Shown here in pieces: positions 45,831 through 58,400 of a stretch of 64,000 bases of DNA. The notes under the pieces were generated by a model, which was given only the letters and a program-made list of their open reading frames with translations, had not been told where the DNA came from and did not search any database. A program made the translations under genes and the position numbers. The stretch lies in contig OY776129.1 in the NCBI GenBank assembly GCA_963675135.1, positions 69,657,348 to 69,721,347 of the forward strand, read 5' to 3'. This DNA comes from Galeopsis tetrahit (lineage: Eukaryota; Streptophyta; Magnoliopsida; Lamiales; Lamiaceae). Position 1 is the first letter of the stretch. Each line of letters starts with the position of its first letter.

Positions 45831-47581
45831 ATCTAACGGTCAGATTTGTGTTTAATTGTGGAGTAGAGCCCAAGATTTTCCTTCTTTGATTTCGGGCCTT
45901 TCTTTAAATTTGCCGGCTTAATTTGCCATGTGGCAACAGTTGATTTGCTGGCAATTTGGTAATTGAGTATTAATGACATCATTACCAAAAATAGCCGTTG
46001 TGACTAATTTTGTGGCAAGAATTGATCATCAAGGCCGTTTTTTATAAGTGAATTGCATTCCTTATATAGGCAAATTTGTTTAATTACATTCAGGAATAAA
46101 TCTAGAATGAATTACATGATCAAAGATAGTCATTAAACTCTAAAATCAAGTGATCTGGTCAGCAGAGTGAAGTCTTCTGATTTCTTCAAGAGGTCTGCTG
46201 ATTTTCCTTGAAAGTCTTCTGGTCAGCTGAGTTGGTCTTCTGATCAGCTGAGTGGAGGATTGAGATTTGCTGAGTAAATCTTCTGTGCTCTGAAGGTCCA
46301 ACCTGGCTTGATGGATCCTTCGTTGTTGCTGTGATGATCCAACCTGGATGATGGATCTTCCAGCTTTATTGTGAGTGGTGATCCAACCTGGTTTGATGGA
46401 TCTTCCAGCTCTATCTGAATCAAGTAGGACCATCAAATCAATATGTAGATGATCAGCCTGGATGATATCCCACTGGTTCAGATTGCCCTTACCATCTGAT
46501 GCTCCTCATCATCAGATGGGTTGTAGCATCAAATGTGTCCTTTTTGAATTTCTTCGCTTCTCTTGAAGGAGAAGGAAGATTGGAAGAGGCTTCAATGGAT
46601 TCTGAAGAGAGGGCCATGGACTTAGCCTTCATGTTCTGTTTAGACACAATAGCTTTTGGTAACAAGCTCTCCATGTAGAACTTCCCCCTGGAGAAGAAGC
46701 TCTGCTTGCTTGCTACTTTGTCTTCTCCATCTCTCTTTCCTCTAGTTTTCAATAAGGACGTCTCTCTTTCCTCTAGTTTTCATAGGCAAACTCATGTTGA
46801 GTAAGCCAAGTGTGCTGATCTGCATCATCTTCATCTTCTGGACAAAGCTTCATTTCCTTCACCCAAGACCTTGGTTGAAGGATGATCTCCATTCCATCTC
46901 TTCTTTCGATTGTCTCCATTCCTGAAACAGAAAATAATAGTTAGTGATTTGTGTTCTTAGGTGTTCTCATAACTTCCTCCTTTTATAGGGGTAGAAATGA
47001 GGTAGTGGAGTGAAAGATGACAAACTATAGAGTTGATAGGTCTGAATTTCTGAAAAGTTACTTCTTAAGATCAACAATGAGATTCTTGATCCAAGGGTTC
47101 ACATTTAAAGATATTCAGACTTTATCTTATGGAATGCAGAAATTATAAATTTTGAGCAAGAGTTATTTGAAATCCGTACAGTGCATGCATACTGTTGAGT
47201 CGGTGAGGATGGTGTATTAATCCAACCAAGTATAACTCAATAGTATACTGTATGTATGTATATAAATAAAGTATTTTATGAAGAATAGTTTATTATTATA
47301 CATAGTATACACTGCTTAGAGTAAAGAAATCAAATAACTTTGTTCAAGTCTGCTGTATATATATATATATGATATGCAATGCAGATTTTAGAGTATTTCA
47401 TCAAGGATTCTTAAGGTATCATTGATTCCCCCTTGATTAGATGACTCTAAGTTTTCCCTCAGCTTTATTTGTCTTCATCGGGAAAGAACTTACCTGAAGA
47501 TGAGGGTGTCTATTCACCTCATCTGATCCTCCTAGTCTTCTGCAATTGTATCAACTGAGGTTTTCAGCTGATCTTTGCTCT
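45831..47581 (-). other. Non-coding spacer between pol and accessory ORF
   Basis: 1.75 kb without a convincing gene. It holds TCTTCTGATC/TCAGCTGA-type words in 46,150-46,260 and a short repeat of gatccaacctgg..gatggatcttccagct (46,296-46,420). A purine run, seen on the plus strand as ttccccctgg at 46,682-46,691, resembles extra polypurine tracts. Small frames of 87-96 codons here look like repeat artefacts. Confidence 0.6.
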
Positions 47582-50428
47582 TCATGTGCTTGGATCCAGG
47601 AGTCCTAAGCTGTAGCATAGGGTCTTGAATCTTTCTTCAGCTAGGGGCTTAGTCAAGATGTCTGCTTTTTGGATATCTGTGTGAATTTTCTCCATCTTGA
47701 TGTCCTTCTTTTCAAGGTGGTCTCTTATGAAGTGGTGTCGAATGTTGACATGCTTGCACCTTGTGTGGAGGACTGGATTTTGAGTGATGGCAATGGCACT
47801 GCTGCTATCACAATAAATAGGTACTTCTCTTGCCTCTACATTGTAATCCTTGAGTTGTTGAACTAGCCAGAGCAGCTGACTACAACAACTACCAGCTGCC
47901 ATATATTCTGCTTCAGTGGTGGAGGTTGCAACTGAGGTTTGCTTCTTAGAGAACCATGATATCAGCTTGTTGCCTAGAAATTGACAGGTTCCAGATGTGG
48001 ATTTCCTATCAATTCTACATCCTCCATAGTCTGAGTCAGAATAGCCACTCAATTCTAGATTGTCATCAGCAGGGTACCATAGTCCTAGGTTGACTGTTCC
48101 TTTTAGGTACTTGAGAATCTTCCTTGCTGCTTCTAGATGACTTTGCTTTGGGTTTGCTTGAAACCTAGCACATACTCCTACAACAAATGTTATGTCTGGT
48201 CTGCTAGCTGTAAGGTATAGTAGAGATCCAATCAGTGCTCTATATTCAGCTTGATCAACTGCCTTTCCAGACTCATCTGGTTCCATTTTGAAAGATGTCA
48301 TCATTGGAGTCCTTGCAGTCTTGCTTTGTAGAGCTTTGAATCTTTCTAATAGGCTCTTGGTATACTTGTATTGGTTGATGAAAATCCCTTCTGAACTCTG
48401 CTTGACTTGAAGTCCTAGGAAATAATTCATCTCACCCATCATGCTCATTTCAAACTTTCCTTGCATAAGTTCAGAGAACTTCTTGCACATCTCTTGATTG
48501 GGTGATCCAAATATAATATCATCTACATATATTTGCACCATTAGGATGTCTTCTCCTTCTTGTATTCTGAAAAGAGTTCTATCCACTTTGCCTTTTGTAT
48601 ATCCATTGTCAAGTAGGAATTGTGACAATGTGTCATACCAAGCTCCAGGGGCTTGTTTTAGACCATAGAGAGCCTTCTTCAGTCGATATACTTGATCGCC
48701 TTTTTCAAATCCTGGAGGCTGCTCTACATATACTTCTTCTACCAGAATACCATTTAGAAAAGCACTCTTGACATCCATTTGATATACCTTGAAGCCCATA
48801 TATGATGCATAAGCTAGAAACAGTCGAATGGCTTCTAATCTGGCTACTGGAGCAAAAGTTTCATCATAGTCAATCCCTTCAGATTTTGAATATTCATTTG
48901 CAACTAGCCTTGACTTATTTCTAGTTATCACATCATTTTCGTCCTTCTTGTTCTTGAATACCCACTTTGTTCCTACTACATTGTGGTTTTCAGGACGATC
49001 TACCAATTCCCAGACTTCATTTCTTTCGAATTGGTTTAGTTCTTCTTGCATAGCAGTGATCCAATTGTTATCTGTCATTACTTCTTCTATGTCAGCTGGT
49101 TCAATGTTGGATAGGAAAACACACCAGCAGAACATAGAAGATTGTGAGTTCTGATTCAGTTGTCTTCTGGTCTTGACACCTGAGTCAGCTCCTCCTAAGA
49201 CGAGGTTTGATGGATGGTTATTTCTCCATGTATGCCTCACAGGAGTATCTGCATTGGATGAGCTTGGATTCTCATCTGATCTAGTGCCATCAGGAGGGTT
49301 GGCTTGATTAGGTCGATCATCATCTGTATCTTGTGTGTCAAAGAGATCATTCCCCCTGGCATTTGGGATTGGTGCATCTTGATTCTGGTCAGCTTGTCCT
49401 GCTTGAGTTTGAGATCTAGTGATAGGTCTATGAGGCTTATCTTCCTCTGGTTCTTCAGGAAAAGGTTCATTTACTTCAATGAACTCATCTGGTTTGGGCT
49501 TGATCACTAGATGTCTCATCTGATCTGCAGCTGAGTTTGTTTCTACTGCATTCTTTTCACAAGATTCATAAAAAACAACATGAGGTGTTTCTTCCACAAG
49601 AAGGGTTCGTTTGTTGAGTACTCTAAATGCTTTGCTAGTAGAGGAGTATCCTAAGAATATCCCCTCATCTGCTTTGGCATCAAAAGCATTCAACTTACTC
49701 TTCCCATTGTTGTGAATGAAACACTTACAACCAAATATATGAAAGTAAGATACTCTAGGTTTTCTTCCTTTCCACAGTTCATATGGGGTTTTCTCATGAA
49801 TTTTGTGAATACATGACCTGTTTTGAGTGTGACAAGCTGTGTTGATGGCTTCTGCCCATAGCTTCTTAGGAGTGGAGAATTCAGCAAGGAGTGTTCTGGC
49901 AGCTTCCTTGAGTGTTCTGACTCTTCTTTCAGCTACACCATTCTGCTGTGGTGTTCTTGCTGCACTTGTCTCATGTTGAATACCATTAGAAGTACAATAG
50001 GCAATAATATAAGAGTTAATAAATTCAGTGCCTTTGTCACTTCTAATTTTCACAATTGGTTCTCCTTTCTCTACTTGGATCCTGTTCAATAGTTCAGGAA
50101 GCTTCTGCTGTGTTTCACTCTTCTTGTATAAGAAGATAACCCAAGTAAACTTGGAATAATCATCTACAACAATAAGAGTGTACTTCCTCCCTGTTAGAGT
50201 GGTTGGAGTGATTGGTCCAAAGAGATCCATGTGAAGCAATTCAAGAACTCTGCTGGTTGATGCTGTCTTCTTGGTCTTGAAGGAGACATTTGTTTGCTTT
50301 CCTTGTTGACATGCATCACATACCTGATCTTTACAGTAGAGTTCATTAGGCAGACCATCAACTAAGGATTCCCTTGCTAACTTGTTCATAGTCTTAAAGT
50401 TCAGATGACTAAGACGTTTGTGCCATAG
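47582..50428 (-). pseudogene. copia pol: integrase, reverse transcriptase, RNase H
   Basis: The open frame runs from after a TGA at 50,429-50,431; the first ATG is at 50,389 and the frame is 935 aa from there. In order: the end of the GAG-pre-integrase zinc region (CDACQQGK), integrase core with LLHMDLFGP, RSDKGTEF and QQNGVAERR holding the D, D, E residues, a Pro-rich linker, reverse transcriptase with the YVDD site (IYVDDIIFG), and RNase H (SDSDYGG, TTEAEYMA, YCDSSSA). The catalytic residues are all present. The polyprotein is nevertheless broken upstream by a stop and a frameshift, so this copy cannot make a continuous pol from its own mRNA. The terminus is ordinary. Confidence 0.9.
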
Positions 50429-50523
50429 TCAGCTGACATCTTTAGGGCTCTTCACAAGCAGACATGTATCCTTAGGACAGCTGTTCCAATTTGCAAGATA
50501 CATACTTCCCTTTCTAGATCATG

Positions 50524-50865
50524 TTAGAAGGTTTTGTTTGTTCTTTTATCACTTATGAGACACTCATCTTTAGAGAATTTGACTGAGTAACCAGTGTCAC
50601 AAAAATGAGAATCAGATAATAAATTAAACTTAAGACCTTCTACATATGATACATCATGTACCTCAATGTCACCATTTTTAAGGGTGCCATATCCTTTTGT
50701 GTTACCATGCGCGTTATCACCAAAGAAGACTTTTGGACCTTTCTTCTCTATGTAGTTGGTTAGCAGGGCTTTGGTTCCTGTCATGTGAGTTGAGCATCCA
50801 CTATCTATGTACCAAGTTACTCCTGCTAGACCTCCTCTTCTGTATAGGTCCCTCCTTTCCTGCAA
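50524..50865 (-). pseudogene. copia pol: protease segment, frame-broken
   Basis: This 113-codon piece is in the gag frame just after the gag stop (TAA at 50,872-50,874). It contains the aspartic protease signature WYIDSGCSTHMTG. It ends at a stop at 50,524-50,526. The homologous continuation is in another frame, so a frameshift lies near 50,500-50,530, and a further in-frame TGA lies at 50,429-50,431. Together with the gag stop there are three interruptions of the polyprotein. Confidence 0.85.
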
Positions 50866-50871
50866 GAAAAG

Positions 50872-53274
50872 TTAAGTCTTAGGTACCCATTTTGTTTTGG
50901 GTCCTTGGGTGTTAGTACTACCCTTGGGAACCCACATATACATTGGTCGTTTGAACAACCTTGAACACTTGAGTTGTTTCCCTCGGGCATCACAGAACCA
51001 AATCTTACCAGTCAGCACCTTGGACTGATCTGATTTGTTCTTAGTGTCAGCTAAGTAATAGTCAAATGGTTTCCCTTTATAGGAGTGTACATACATGATC
51101 TTTTGACTAGTTACATTCGGCCTGGGTGCATTAGCTGGTCGATGCACACGATTATATGGACCATACTCTTCTGTTCTCACAATATCATAAGAGATAGGGG
51201 GTGCAAAGAGAACAGATTTGTTTGAAGAAGACCTCTTCTTCTTGGCTGGAGCAGCATACAGCTGAGACTGTCTCAAACGAGATGGTCTAGGCTGTTTGTT
51301 GTTCCTCTGTACAAGTTTGGGGTTAGCTTGTCCTTTACCCTTTTTGGTTTTGGGATAGTTAGCCTTAGCTGGTACAGATGCCTTTTGGTTCATATTAGGT
51401 TCATTGTGTTTAGAACACTCACCCTTTTCATGTGTCTGAGTAGTGCACTTGTTAGGTGTACTACCCCCAGCTGGAGAGGATGTAGATGGATTAAGTTCAT
51501 AGCCAAAACCCATCTTATTGCCATTTGATCTATAATACTCAGAGATACTTTCAATAGTAGTAGAAGCTTTATTGAACTCTGATATCTTTTGATTTAGGCA
51601 TTCCTTCTCCTTTTCTAAGAGCTTGTGTGCTTGGAAGAGGTCATCGAACTTGGATTGTAGTGAACGAAGTTCCTTAGTTTCTAAAGCTTGAGTTTGTAAC
51701 ATCCCCTCATACAACTGAGTTATTGTGGTATTTTCTTCCTTAAGAAGCTCCACTTCTCTGGTCAATCTTTCATTCATTGTGACCAACTCAGGGGTGTTAT
51801 CAAACTTAGTCTTTTTCAACTTAGTAATTTCTTTCCTTAGACCCTTGTTCTCCTCTTCCACTTCTATAAAAGCTCTAGTGGCAATATCCAGATCACCTTT
51901 TACCTTTCTTAAAGATTGATAATAGGTGTCTTCTGATTCGCCTTCAGATGAGTTTATCTCATCAGATTGTGAAAAAATAGGTGAATGGAAAGTAGTAGTA
52001 TAGGAGTTTACCTCATTTTCACCTATGGCCATCATAGCTAGGTCATCTGAATCATCTGAGAAGATTTGACAGTCTGGTGATGTAGGGAGTTCATCACTTT
52101 GATATTCAGATTCTTCAGTCACCATAGCTTTCTTGTCTGAATTTCTCCTTGGCCTTCTTTCTTCTTTGTCATCCAAATCCAGCTCAGGACATTCATAGAC
52201 ATAGTGTCCTGGTTTGCGACAATTAAAGCATGATCCAGATTTCTGATTTGAGTTGCCTTTCCTTGGAGGAGTGGCATCTCTTCTTCTAGATCCTCGGCTG
52301 TCAGATGACTCCACATCCTTTCTAGGATGTCTTTCTTGTGTTCTTTCTCTGGAACCTCTGGAGGGTGAACTTGCTCTTCTATCTTTGTAGTTTCTATAGA
52401 ATTTTCTATATTTGCTGTTGAGAGTGTTCATCCTTTCGAATCTCTTGATCATAAGAGCCATTTGTTCCTTCAGACTCATGTCTGATCCTTCACAGTCTTC
52501 TGTTTTCAGAGAGGTCTTGCCAGATGAGGTACTTGCAGTTTTTGTATTGGCTGCCTTGAAGGCTACAGTCTTAGAGGTAGATGGGGTTGCAGTTGGCTCA
52601 TCACTTCCTGAGTTTTCTTCTCTTTCCAGATCATATTCATGAGCTTTTAGGTTATGAAATAGAGTTTGAGCAGACCACTTCTTGATATCTTGAGTATCCT
52701 TGATGATGGTCTTCTTGAGTCTCCATTTCTTGGTTAGAGAGTCTAAGATCTTTAGATTTTTCACTCTATTTGTATATTTCTTGCCCAGAGATTCTATCTC
52801 ATTGATGATCTTGGTAAATCTATTGTCTAGCTGATCAATAGACTCTTCTGGTTGCATCTTGAAGTGTTCGAACTTCTTGACTGCTGTAGACAACTTGGAT
52901 TCCTTGATCAGCTCAGTTCCTTCACAGAGAAGTGCCAATGCCTCCCACATCTCTCTGGCTGACTCACAGTGGATTACCTTTGCAATGTACTCATTTGGAA
53001 GAGTTTGCATTATGTAATCTTGAGCAATGCTATCAAGATTTGATTGCTTCATCTCTTCTGGTGTGAGATCCTTCATGGGCTTGGGAACCAGTTCTCCAAC
53101 TGGGACTTCTGGATCACCATTTGCAGTGTTGACTGTCATGATGGTGATTGGGCCTTCTGTGATTACTGACCACATCTTGTAGTGGATTGATGTGAGATTC
53201 TTCCTCATCCTGATCTTCCAGTAATCATAATCCTCTACTGAAAACTTAGGCAACTTTCGCATATTAGCACTCAT
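50872..53274 (-). CDS. copia gag polyprotein, 800 aa
   Basis: Starts MSANMRKLPKFSVEDYDYWK, the usual copia gag opening. A UBN2-type capsid region spans about residues 20-250. A CCHC zinc knuckle CFNCRKPGHYVYEC sits near residue 355. A long coiled coil (about 450-590) is typical of Sirevirus gag. It ends in WVPKT followed by TAA. The protease segment continues in the same frame beyond that stop, so either readthrough or a mutation separates gag from pol. Confidence 0.92.
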   Translation of the reverse strand: MSANMRKLPKFSVEDYDYWKIRMRKNLTSIHYKMWSVITEGPITIMTVNTANGDPEVPVGELVPKPMKDLTPEEMKQSNLDSIAQDYIMQTLPNEYIAKVIHCESAREMWEALALLCEGTELIKESKLSTAVKKFEHFKMQPEESIDQLDNRFTKIINEIESLGKKYTNRVKNLKILDSLTKKWRLKKTIIKDTQDIKKWSAQTLFHNLKAHEYDLEREENSGSDEPTATPSTSKTVAFKAANTKTASTSSGKTSLKTEDCEGSDMSLKEQMALMIKRFERMNTLNSKYRKFYRNYKDRRASSPSRGSRERTQERHPRKDVESSDSRGSRRRDATPPRKGNSNQKSGSCFNCRKPGHYVYECPELDLDDKEERRPRRNSDKKAMVTEESEYQSDELPTSPDCQIFSDDSDDLAMMAIGENEVNSYTTTFHSPIFSQSDEINSSEGESEDTYYQSLRKVKGDLDIATRAFIEVEEENKGLRKEITKLKKTKFDNTPELVTMNERLTREVELLKEENTTITQLYEGMLQTQALETKELRSLQSKFDDLFQAHKLLEKEKECLNQKISEFNKASTTIESISEYYRSNGNKMGFGYELNPSTSSPAGGSTPNKCTTQTHEKGECSKHNEPNMNQKASVPAKANYPKTKKGKGQANPKLVQRNNKQPRPSRLRQSQLYAAPAKKKRSSSNKSVLFAPPISYDIVRTEEYGPYNRVHRPANAPRPNVTSQKIMYVHSYKGKPFDYYLADTKNKSDQSKVLTGKIWFCDARGKQLKCSRLFKRPMYMWVPKGSTNTQGPKTKWVPKT

Positions 53275-53386
53275 GCTGTATGAGTTTTCAAAAACAAGTT
53301 TTCCAAAAAGATCTGTTCAAGAGGACTACAGAAAGACTCCCTCAAGTCTTCTGATAATCTAGAGACAGTAGTCCGTTAGAACCACT

Positions 53387-53398
53387 GCTCTGATACCA
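53387..53398 (-). other. Primer-binding site of the copia element (tRNA-iMet)
   Basis: On the minus strand TGGTATCAGAGC begins two bases after the 5' LTR. It is complementary to the 3' end of plant initiator tRNA-Met, the normal copia primer. Confidence 0.95.
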
Positions 53399-53400
53399 CT

Positions 53401-54858
53401 TGTTGGTCCCTGAACGAGTAGTGAATGGGATTAAAGTCTAGAGGGGAGGGGTGAATAGACTTTAAAACTTTTTCAAACAGAGTTGAGAACCTCTTCTGAT
53501 TGCTATGTCAACTGGACTGCAAGTCTGCTGGTCCAGATGACTATAGTGATCTGACTGAGGAGGTTATATGCGGAATTATGGTGGCCCTGTTTTAGACTCG
53601 TTCTTGTAATTCTTATGAAAGTGTTCAACTTGTTTTGCTTAATGAAAATACTCAGCTGATGCTGGTTTGAAAGTTATGGCCTTGTTTTGAAGAATGTTGA
53701 AATCACAGTATGCACTATATAATAATGTATGTAAAGACAGAAATGTAAAGTGCAGAAAGTAAATGACACCGGATTTATAGTGGTTCGGATATACGTTCCT
53801 ACGTCCACTCTCACGTCCACACATGATGTTTAATCCCTTTAATTTACCACAAATTACAAGGGTCTTGACCTTTATAGTCCCAAGGTTAGGACTTTGAGAT
53901 CTGAGCCGTCCTAACAGCTACGGTCTCCACAAGTGATTGTAAGCACTTGCACTTTAAGGAGTTCAAAAACTTTAACCTTTCGGTGAGGGTTTGGGGTTTT
54001 TGAGGTGTATCCAACTAATGGTTCAAGCTTATAATTTGCTTAACCACTATGCCTAAAACAATTGATATACAATATGAACAGGTTTCAGGTTCTTAGGGGT
54101 TGGATAGAAATCACTTAAGAGCTATAGATAATCTAATGGTTTCTGGCTCTTTTGAGAATTCTTAGAATAGTATGGCTTTAGCTTTGATTGCTTGCTTGGC
54201 TTGTTGAATTCTCTCTTGTGACTTCTTGTTTGTGATTTCTCATCCTCTTGTATTTATAATGGAGATTGGTTGCAACTAGCCGTTGGAGTTGACTAGCCGT
54301 TTGAGCAATCTTTCCATAATAGCTTGATTCCTTGATTCCAGCCGCTTGATTGCTTCAATCCTGGGATCATGTCAATCTTCTAAATAAGGTAGGTCTTCGT
54401 TTGAATTGCAAGATGACTTAGGAATCAACCGAGTCCTGGAAGAGCACATAGTCTTCTGATCTGTACTTCTAGTCTTCTGACTACTCTTCTGGCTTTAGGT
54501 CTTCTGTCTTCTGATATCAGTAGAGTAACACTCTTCTGATCTGGAAATTCTTTGTACTGCTTTAGGCCATCTTCAATCTGGGACTCCATCAGATAAGTAG
54601 GTATACAAGCACCTTAACTTATCTGGTCTTCAAGGATCTTCTAGTCTTCATGTCTTCTACTCTTCTCATCTTGAGGATAGGCATGTAAGCCAGGACTGTG
54701 CTGATCAGCTGATATCAATACAGTTGATCACACAAGACTAGTCTAAGTTGTTCTATACAAGTCAGCTGATCCTATTACATTTATAGACTCTAAAGTGTTT
54801 TGGCCATCAAAACTATTCTAACATCAAGTGGGGCTTAGGATGAATTTATATCCCAACA
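53401..54858 (-). repeat. 5' LTR of the copia element (right side)
   Basis: 1,458 bp, nearly identical to 40,170-41,626: about eleven single-base differences and one 1-bp indel (near 54,792) noted by eye. It holds the presumed element promoter on the minus strand. The TCTTCTG cluster is at 54,449-54,542. Confidence 0.95.
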
Positions 54859-54863
54859 GATTA

Positions 54864-55356
54864 GTGAAAGGGCGTCTCATAAACATTAGTAACCGTGTTG
54901 AACGTGTTTATGAGACACTATCCTAAGATCTTATGGCATTGATTAGACGATATAATTGCTAGTTAATGCACGTGTTCACCTAGGCCTCACAAGGGATTGG
55001 TCGACACACACGAGTGATAGCCTTTAGCTCTACCCAATGCATTAGGTTTAATTTGTGTATTTTGGCCCAATAATTCATCACACAACCTACAAAATGGATA
55101 CACCCGAGGCAATACCTTCTCACCTTGCACTTTCGAAAGGAAGTTAGATATCTTGTTATTGCCTTTGTTCATTTCTTCTTGTTTAATTTGTTTAGTTTTA
55201 GTACTTGTGTTTTTAATTCCCGAAAATCCAAACAAACAAGCTTAGTTACTACAATGGCATGATAACTTGCAACTTTAGGGATTCATTGGCACTTAATTAA
55301 ATCCTTGGAACGAAAATATACTTGGGAAAAACTTATCCAAAAATACGAAAAAGTCA
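54864..55356 (+). repeat. 5' LTR of TR-GAG element, second part
   Basis: Continues the LTR after the copia insertion, from AGTGAAAGGGCG to AAAAAGTCA. It appears identical to the last 493 bp of the 3' LTR (to 62,109). With the first part the 5' LTR totals 1,681 bp versus 1,700 bp for the 3' LTR; the 19-bp difference equals the one indel seen. Confidence 0.93.
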
Positions 55357-55357
55357 A

Positions 55358-55375
55358 TGGCGCCGCTGCCGGGGA
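55358..55375 (+). other. Primer-binding site of TR-GAG element (tRNA-Asp type)
   Basis: tggcgccgctgccgggga starts two bases after the LTR. It matches the 3' end complement of plant tRNA-Asp with one change, as in Athila elements. Confidence 0.9.
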
Positions 55376-55496
55376 TTTAAGCGAGTGTTATTAGTGAAAC
55401 TTAGAGTTTGTTGAGTGTTATTGATAGTAGCATTTCTTTTTGTTATTTTTGTTTTGTTCATCTTTGTGGGCTTTGACATTTTCCTTTTGTAGGTGC

Positions 55497-58400
55497 ATGA
55501 TCACAAGATCACGTGGAGGAAACCTTGAATCATTAGACCTTGAGATCGAGGCACACGCAAGAAGAAGGAATCGAAGTAGAAACCGTCAAAGAGTCATAGA
55601 AGAACCATTTGAGATGGAAAACATTGAAGAGATGAATCCTCCACCAAATGGAGATGAAGAGCTTCAAAGGGAGAATCCCCAAATTGGGAATCAACAAGGA
55701 GGTAATCCACTTCAAAACCCTCCACAAAATCTCATTAATCCCAATCCACCATATCCACTCCAAAACCACCTTCCATATCAAGGATACAATCCTTATCCTT
55801 ATCCACCTCCACAACAAGCCTACTATCCACCACCTCCGCCTCATCCATATCCACTACATCAACACCCATATCCTCCACCTTACCAATATCCTCCACCTCA
55901 ACAAATCCAAGAAGAATTTGTTCCTCCTCCTCGACATATAGAAGAACCTCAACGTGTGTACCATGGAAGGCCAATGAGGGAATATTTTGAGCCTCAACCT
56001 AGGGAGAATTACGATGGGTTGGCAAGACCAAGGGTGGAGGCAAACAATTTCGAGATTAGTGCCTCTTTATTAAGGATGTTGAGGGAGAGACAATTTGAAG
56101 GAAGGACGGAGGAAGGATTTGAGGAAGACCCGAATGAACATCTTGCTCAATTCTTGGAGATAGCCGACACTCTCAAGCAAAATGGAGTGTTGGGAGATGC
56201 TAAAAAGATGAGGATATTTCCATTTACATTGTCGGGGAAAGCAAAAGCTTGGCTACAATCAAGCATTCCCGTCGGAGAAGTGAGGACGTGGGAAGAGTTG
56301 AAGAAGAGATTTCTATTGAAGTACTACCCTCCTTCAAAGACGATGGAAGCCAAGCAAAAGATCTCTACGTTCAAACAAGGTCCAAATGAGGGAATCAAAG
56401 AAGCATGGGAAAGGTTTACGAGTCTTCTCATCACATGCCCCCATCATGGTTTCCCAATAGAACAAACAACATGTTGGTTCGTTGGTGGGTTACGATTGGA
56501 AGATCAACACCACATTGATGCTTGTGCGGGGTGTTCAATTTGGATGAAATCGGTGGAGGAGATCAATGACATAATAGAGGGGATATCAAGCAATACTTTC
56601 AAGATGAGAGTAGACCGTGGAGCACAAAATCGGGTAGCCCAAGTGGATGCTAATGATAGCATAAAAGCAATGATGACTACACTCATTGAAAAGGTGAATG
56701 TTTTATCTCAAACAAGAGATAATCATTTATCCTTTGTGCAAGAAGATCCTCAAATGGGACATATGGAAGATGTGCAATACATGGGTCAACAAGGATATAC
56801 ACAAAATTTTCAAGGGAATCGACAATATCAAGGCCAACCACCATATCAAAATCGTGGTCAAGGATATCAAGCTCCCCCTCAAAACCGATTCCAAGGGCAA
56901 TCTTCATCGTCTCAAGGACAAGGGGGACCATCCCCTCAATACCAAGCTCCTCTAAACCCGAATTTTCGGAGGAATGAGAATTTGTCATATTCCAATCCTA
57001 AAGGTGCTATTCAATATCCTCCCGGATTTGATCCCGGAGCAAAACTCCCAAGTGGAGAAGGGAAGTCTTCCACGTATGAGCTTCTTTCACACCTCAATAA
57101 GAGAATGGAGGAAAGTGATAAGAGAAATGAGAAAAGTGAGAAGAAATCGGAAGCAACCGACTCAATCCTTGCTCAACTCACGAGTAATCAAAAATCAATG
57201 GAATACATGATTAGCCAACTCATGAGTAACCAAAAATCGATGGAATTCCAAATGGGACAATTGGCAACTTCCATTGGATCTCAGCATATAAAGGGTAAAT
57301 TGCCCTCAAACAGCGAGGTAAACCCACGTGAGCATTGTAATGCTATTACAATTTCAAGTGGTGAACATTATGGAGTTTCTTCAATTGAATTGGAAGAGGT
57401 TGAAGTGTTGAAGGCAAAAGAAAGGGAGGAAGAGGAAAAGAAGAGAATAAAAAAAGTTGGAAGTGGAGAGGCTCCAAGAATTCCAAAGTGGAGAATTGCC
57501 AAAGATTTGAAAAAGAAGAAGCTTGAGGTACCTTGTGATAAATGGGGGGTGCCCATTACATATGAGCCACTTCCATACCCGGGAAGATACATGAAGAAAA
57601 TGGATGAGAAGTTTGGGAAGATTTTGGATATCTTCAAGAAAATCAACATTGATCTTCCACTTTCGGATGCTTTAGAGCAAATACCTCATTACATGAAGTT
57701 TCTAAAGGATGCAATAGCAAACAAGAAGAAACTAGTGGATGATGAGAAGATCAAGTTGACCGAAGAGTGTAGTGCTATCCTTCAACGAACTCCTCCCGAA
57801 AAGCTCAAGGATCTGGGTAGTTTCACTCTCCCATGTGAGATTGGTGATGGTCCCATGATGAAAGCTCTTTGTGATTTGGGAGCTAGCATCAATTTGATGC
57901 CACTTTCAATCTTCAAGCGTTTGGGACTTGGAGAAGTAGTGCCCACATCAATTACTCTCCAATTAGCGGATCGTTCCATCACCCATCCTAAAGGGATCAT
58001 TGAAGATGTATTAGTGAAGATTGACAAGTTCATCATTCCGGCCGACTTCGTGGTGTTAGATATGAAAGAAGATGCAAATATCCCATTGATTCTTGGGAGG
58101 CCGTTTCTTGCCACGGGGGGAGCAAACATCAATTTGAGAAAAGGGGAGGTAACATTGGAGGTGAATGGAGAGAAAGTGATTTTCTCCAAGTATGGCTCAA
58201 TTGAGAGTTCCCAAAGAAAGAAGGAATCCCCCTCCATCCAAGAATGTGACATTTATGTGAAAGAGCCATTACCAAAAGTCCCATTGAAAGATCCGGGAGA
58301 TGATAACAAATTGAAGCAAACTCCCAAACTTGAGCAAAACTCAAGTTTGGGGGAGTTTTATAAGGAAAAGAGTTTTGATAAGTTCCTTGAGGGTAGTGAA

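Larger units (their letters stand above)
40170..54858 (-). mobile_element. Sirevirus-like Ty1/copia retrotransposon (14.7 kb)
   Basis: Bounded by TGTTGG..CCAACA LTRs of 1,457 and 1,458 bp, with target duplication GATTA (40,165-40,169 and 54,859-54,863). It is on the minus strand because the primer-binding site for initiator tRNA-Met lies at 53,387-53,398 and the purine tract at 41,627-41,641. The order from its 5' end is gag, protease, integrase, reverse transcriptase, RNase H, a 1.9-kb spacer, then a 1,281-codon extra ORF. Size, primer site, pol sequence style (LLHMDLFGP) and a 3' extra ORF point to the Sirevirus lineage. LTRs differ at about 11 sites plus one indel by eye, so the insertion is recent. 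Confidence 0.95.

Noticed and set aside
46146..46752. Minus-strand frames of 87 and 96 codons in the copia spacer
   Set aside because: Repeat-derived sequence, no homology I recognise, not in frame with pol or the accessory ORF.
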